A stretch of DNA of 7,022 nucleotides from Candidatus Avimonoglobus intestinipullorum (GTDB taxonomy: Bacteria > Bacillota > Clostridia > UBA1381), in contig DVND01000014.1 of NCBI GenBank assembly GCA_018714645.1, positions 1-7,022 on the forward strand, read 5' to 3'. Below the pieces are notes generated by a model. The model was not told the origin of the DNA and did not search any database. It was given only the letters and a program-made list of their open reading frames with translations. Below, piece by piece: positions 5,699-7,022 of this stretch; position 1 is the first letter of the stretch; each line of letters starts with the position of its first letter. A program made the position numbers and the translations under genes.

Positions 5699-6040
5699 AT
5701 GGATTGCCTATTCTGTAAAATTATCAACGGGGAAGTCCCGTCCACAAAGGTCTATGAGGACGATCTGATTTATGCGTTCAACGATATCGCACCCCAGGCG
5801 CCGCATCATGTCATCCTCATCCCGAAACAGCACATCGCTTCCGCAAATGAAATCACCGCGGAAAACAGCGCGTGCGTGGCGCACATTTTTGAAGTCATCC
5901 CCAAGCTTGCGAAGGAATTGGGGTTTGCCGAAAACGGCTACCGCGTCATCAACAACTGCGGCGCGGACGGCGGGCAGACCGTAAATCATCTCCACTTCCA
6001 TCTGGTGGGCGGCCGGCAGTTCGGATGGCCGGCGGGTTAA
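5699..6040 (+). CDS. hinT: Histidine triad (HIT) nucleotide-binding protein, HinT-like
   Basis: A 113-residue HinT-type protein. The family hydrolyses purine nucleoside phosphoramidates and related AMP-lysine or acyl-adenylate compounds as a homodimer in the cytoplasm; its physiological role is often unclear. The triad motif is NHLHFHLV with H97, H99 and H101, H101 close to the C-terminal GGRQFGWPAG tail that marks the HinT branch (usually GWPPG). The N-terminus MDCLFCKIINGEVPS has the CxxC (C3, C6) seen in zinc-binding members. The ATG is one base after the nth stop and is preceded by AAAGGAGG (5683-5690), so translation is probably coupled to nth. No clear terminator separates it from the rpsU promoter. 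Confidence 0.96.
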   Translation: MDCLFCKIINGEVPSTKVYEDDLIYAFNDIAPQAPHHVILIPKQHIASANEITAENSACVAHIFEVIPKLAKELGFAENGYRVINNCGADGGQTVNHLHFHLVGGRQFGWPAG

Positions 6041-6081
6041 AAGTTTTTTCACATTGTTTTTAAAAACTTTTCACAAATATA
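6039..6081. other. AT-rich inverted repeat and upstream element before rpsU promoter
   Basis: AAAAGTTTTT (6039-6048) and AAAAACTTTT (6062-6071) are complementary across a 13-base loop, and GTTTTTAAAAAC (6056-6067) is itself a perfect palindrome. With almost no G-C pairs and no U-tract after the stem, it is a poor terminator for the HIT gene. The A/T tracts directly upstream of the rpsU -35 look more like an UP element binding the RNA polymerase alpha subunits. Confidence 0.4.
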
Positions 6082-6111
6082 TTGACATCCATATAAAAAA
6101 TAAGGTATAAT
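6082..6111 (+). promoter_or_regulatory. Strong sigma-A promoter of rpsU-yqeY
   Basis: Both hexamers are perfect consensus: TTGACA (6082-6087) and TATAAT (6106-6111), with an 18-base spacer and an AT-rich upstream stretch. The transcript should start near 6118, giving a leader of about 70 bases before the rpsU start. This is the best promoter in the window, as expected for a ribosomal protein gene. Confidence 0.9.
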
Positions 6112-6117
6112 AATAAA

Positions 6118-6190
6118 TGTGGCAACTATAGCTTGTCTATAGGCGCATCAAACATCCGGACAATTGACCAGCCGGAGGGAGGGGAAATAT
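6118..6190 (+). promoter_or_regulatory. rpsU 5' leader with two potential hairpins
   Basis: Hairpin 1 is CTATAG-CTTGT-CTATAG (6126-6142). Hairpin 2 pairs TCCGG (6155-6159) with CCGGA (6172-6176) across 12 bases; its right arm takes in the first GGA of the purine-rich ribosome binding tract GGAGGGAGGGG (6174-6184). The second repeat of that tract stays free, 6 bases before the GTG. No known ribosomal-protein leader family was recognised. Confidence 0.4.
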
Positions 6191-6367
6191 GTGTCTGAAA
6201 TTCGAGTAAAAGATAACGAATCATTGGATAGTGCTCTTCGCAGATTTAAGCGTCAATGCGCCAAATCAGGCGTGATGTCGGAAATCCGTAAACGGGAGCA
6301 TTATGAAAAGCCAAGCGTAAAACGCAAAAAGAAATCCGAAGCAGCGCGTAAAAGGAAATATAAATAA
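6191..6367 (+). CDS. rpsU: 30S ribosomal protein S21
   Basis: A 58-residue protein with the S21 pattern throughout: SEIRVKDNESLDSALRRFKRQCAKSG at the N-terminus, EIRKREHYEKPSVKRKKK, and a lysine/arginine-rich tail ending RKRKYK that binds 16S rRNA in the small subunit, near the anti-Shine-Dalgarno end. The start is GTG at 6191, because it gives the family's MSEI N-terminus and has GGAGGGG ending 6 bases upstream. An upstream in-frame TTG (6164) would translate through the ribosome binding site and is rejected. An out-of-frame ATG at 6189 overlaps the GTG by one base and opens a six-codon frame. First gene of the rpsU-yqeY operon; yqeY starts 24 bases after its stop. Confidence 0.97.
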   Translation: MSEIRVKDNESLDSALRRFKRQCAKSGVMSEIRKREHYEKPSVKRKKKSEAARKRKYK

Positions 6368-6391
6368 GTTGTTTGTTAACAGGAGTGCAGC

Positions 6392-6835
6392 ATGTCACTG
6401 AAAGAGCAATTGGCTGACGATTTAAAAGCCGCAATGAAAGAAAAAAACGCAGTCCGCAAGAATACGGTGCAGATGGTCCGTGCCGCTGTGCTGCAGGTTG
6501 AAAAGGATAAAAAGGTCACGCTTGATGACGAAGGCGTTTTGGAGGTCATTGCAAAACAGTTGAAACAACGGAGAGATTCCCTGCCCGATTATGAAAAGAG
6601 CGGCCGCGATGATTTGATTGCCGAACTCAAGGCCGAAATGGATGTTTTGATGGGCTATCTGCCCGCCCAGTTGTCCCGCGAGGAGCTTGAACGCATTGTT
6701 GCGGAAGCTGTTGCAAATACAGGCGCTGCAACGATGAAGGATATCGGAAAGGTCATGGCTGCGGTGATGCCGCAGACAAAAGGCCGCGCCGACGGGAAGC
6801 TGATTAATGAAATTGCTAAAAATATGTTATCGTAA
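6392..6835 (+). CDS. yqeY: GatB/YqeY domain-containing protein
   Basis: A 147-residue YqeY family protein, the usual length. The fold is an N-terminal helical domain (about 1-92) and a C-terminal helical domain (about 93-147) like the tail of GatB, the subunit of the tRNA-dependent amidotransferase that contacts tRNA. Family signatures seen: SLKEQLADDLKAAMKEKN, RKNTVQMVRAAV, YLPAQLSREEL (89-99) and the closing MKDIGKVMAAVMPQTKGRADG (115-135). Its precise cellular function is not established in the family; a tRNA-related role is inferred from the domain and from linkage to rpsU, which is conserved in Firmicutes. The ATG follows AGGAG (6381-6385) with a 6-base spacer. Confidence 0.95.
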   Translation: MSLKEQLADDLKAAMKEKNAVRKNTVQMVRAAVLQVEKDKKVTLDDEGVLEVIAKQLKQRRDSLPDYEKSGRDDLIAELKAEMDVLMGYLPAQLSREELERIVAEAVANTGAATMKDIGKVMAAVMPQTKGRADGKLINEIAKNMLS

Positions 6836-6858
6836 GATATAATTTTTCGATACGGCAT

Positions 6859-6889
6859 TATAAAAGAGAGCCACAAGCTCTCTTTTATA
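6859..6889 (+). terminator. Intrinsic terminator after yqeY
   Basis: A 13-bp stem (6859-6871 with 6877-6889), with the core AGAGAGC paired to GCTCTCT and a CACAA loop. The right arm carries four U then UAUA, so the U-tract is short and partly in the stem; termination may be incomplete. It ends only six bases before the tRNA gene. Confidence 0.75.
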
Positions 6890-6895
6890 TGGCAT

Positions 6896-6970
6896 GCTAC
6901 TGTGGCTCAATGGCAGAGCAGCGCATTCGTAATGCGCAGGTTGTCAGTTCGATTCTGACCAGTAGCTCCA
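6896..6970 (+). tRNA. tRNA-Thr (anticodon CGT), CCA encoded
   Basis: A 75-base tRNA with a perfect cloverleaf: 7-bp acceptor GCTACTG/CAGTAGC, D-stem GCTC/GAGC with a 7-base loop containing GG, anticodon stem GCGCA/TGCGC with loop TTCGTAA, five-base variable region, T-stem GTCAG/CTGAC with loop TTCGATT, discriminator T and encoded CCA (6968-6970). The anticodon CGT is at 6928-6930 and reads ACG threonine codons. G1-C72 and C2-G71 agree with threonine identity. U36 followed by A37 is the context for t6A. Confidence 0.97.
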
Positions 6971-6976
6971 ATATAA

Positions 6977-7012
6977 ACCGCTTAACAAAGCCATTTGTTG
7001 GGCGGTGTTTTT
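6977..7012 (+). terminator. Intrinsic terminator after tRNA-Thr
   Basis: A 13-bp stem (6977-6989 with 6994-7006, two G-U pairs, GCCA loop) begins with ACCGC/GCGGT and is followed by GTTTTT and another T-rich stretch. It ends the tRNA transcript. Confidence 0.88.
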
Positions 7013-7022
7013 ATTTTCAAAA

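Noticed and set aside
5029..5745. 238-codon open frame on the minus strand opposite nth
   Set aside because: nth on the plus strand has all catalytic and iron-sulfur residues; the antisense product has no recognisable domain.
6039..6071. AT-rich inverted repeat as a terminator for nth-hinT
   Set aside because: The stem is nearly all A-T with a 13-base loop and no U-tract after it; an UP element for rpsU is a better reading, so nth-hinT may read through into rpsU.
1..7022. CRISPR array, mobile element, phage or defence system
   Set aside because: There are no regularly spaced repeats, transposase or integrase motifs, or unknown gene clusters; every gene belongs to a recognised family.

Overview
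The window reads as an ordinary chromosomal segment of a low-to-medium GC Gram-positive anaerobe, most likely a member of the Clostridia (Bacillota). The support is a YesM/YesN-type two-component pair, the rpsU-yqeY gene pair usual in Firmicutes, strong AGGAGG-type ribosome binding sites, clear sigma-A promoters (several with an extended TGn -10), intrinsic terminators with U-tracts, and a tRNA gene that encodes its own CCA. The genus cannot be fixed from the sequence alone. Gene density is high and no insertion sequence, phage, CRISPR array or integration scar was seen.

Layout, left to right. Positions 1-2038 (minus strand) hold a sensor histidine kinase followed by its response regulator, which runs off the left edge. 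Positions 2039-2341 are a 303-base intergenic region with the kinase promoter, several dyads and direct repeats, and the terminator and GC-rich 3' hairpin of the next gene. Positions 2342-2824 (minus) encode a YbaK/EbsC-type tRNA-editing protein. It is divergent from tcdA (2939-3649, plus), the tRNA t6A-cyclising enzyme. tcdA converges on glyA (3682-4923, minus, serine hydroxymethyltransferase), and the two share one bidirectional terminator. glyA is divergent from nth (5056-5697, endonuclease III), which is followed in a tight operon by a HinT-type HIT protein (5699-6040). A strong promoter then drives rpsU (ribosomal protein S21) and yqeY, followed by a terminator, a tRNA-Thr(CGT) gene and a final terminator.

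Functional reading. Apart from the sensor pair, the genes are housekeeping with a leaning to translation quality: a trans-editing deacylase homologue, a tRNA A37 modification enzyme, S21, a GatB-related protein and a tRNA. One-carbon metabolism (glyA) and base-excision repair (nth) complete it. The tRNA-Thr has U36-A37 and is a plausible substrate for the t6A/ct6A modification that tcdA finishes.

I looked for an undescribed system and did not find convincing evidence of one. The observations worth a second look are regulatory: a run of five consecutive possible start codons with almost no leader in front of the kinase, direct repeats at the place an activator would sit on the kinase promoter, palindromes packed into the glyA/nth divergent promoter, and a possible Shine-Dalgarno-masking hairpin plus overlapping starts at rpsU.
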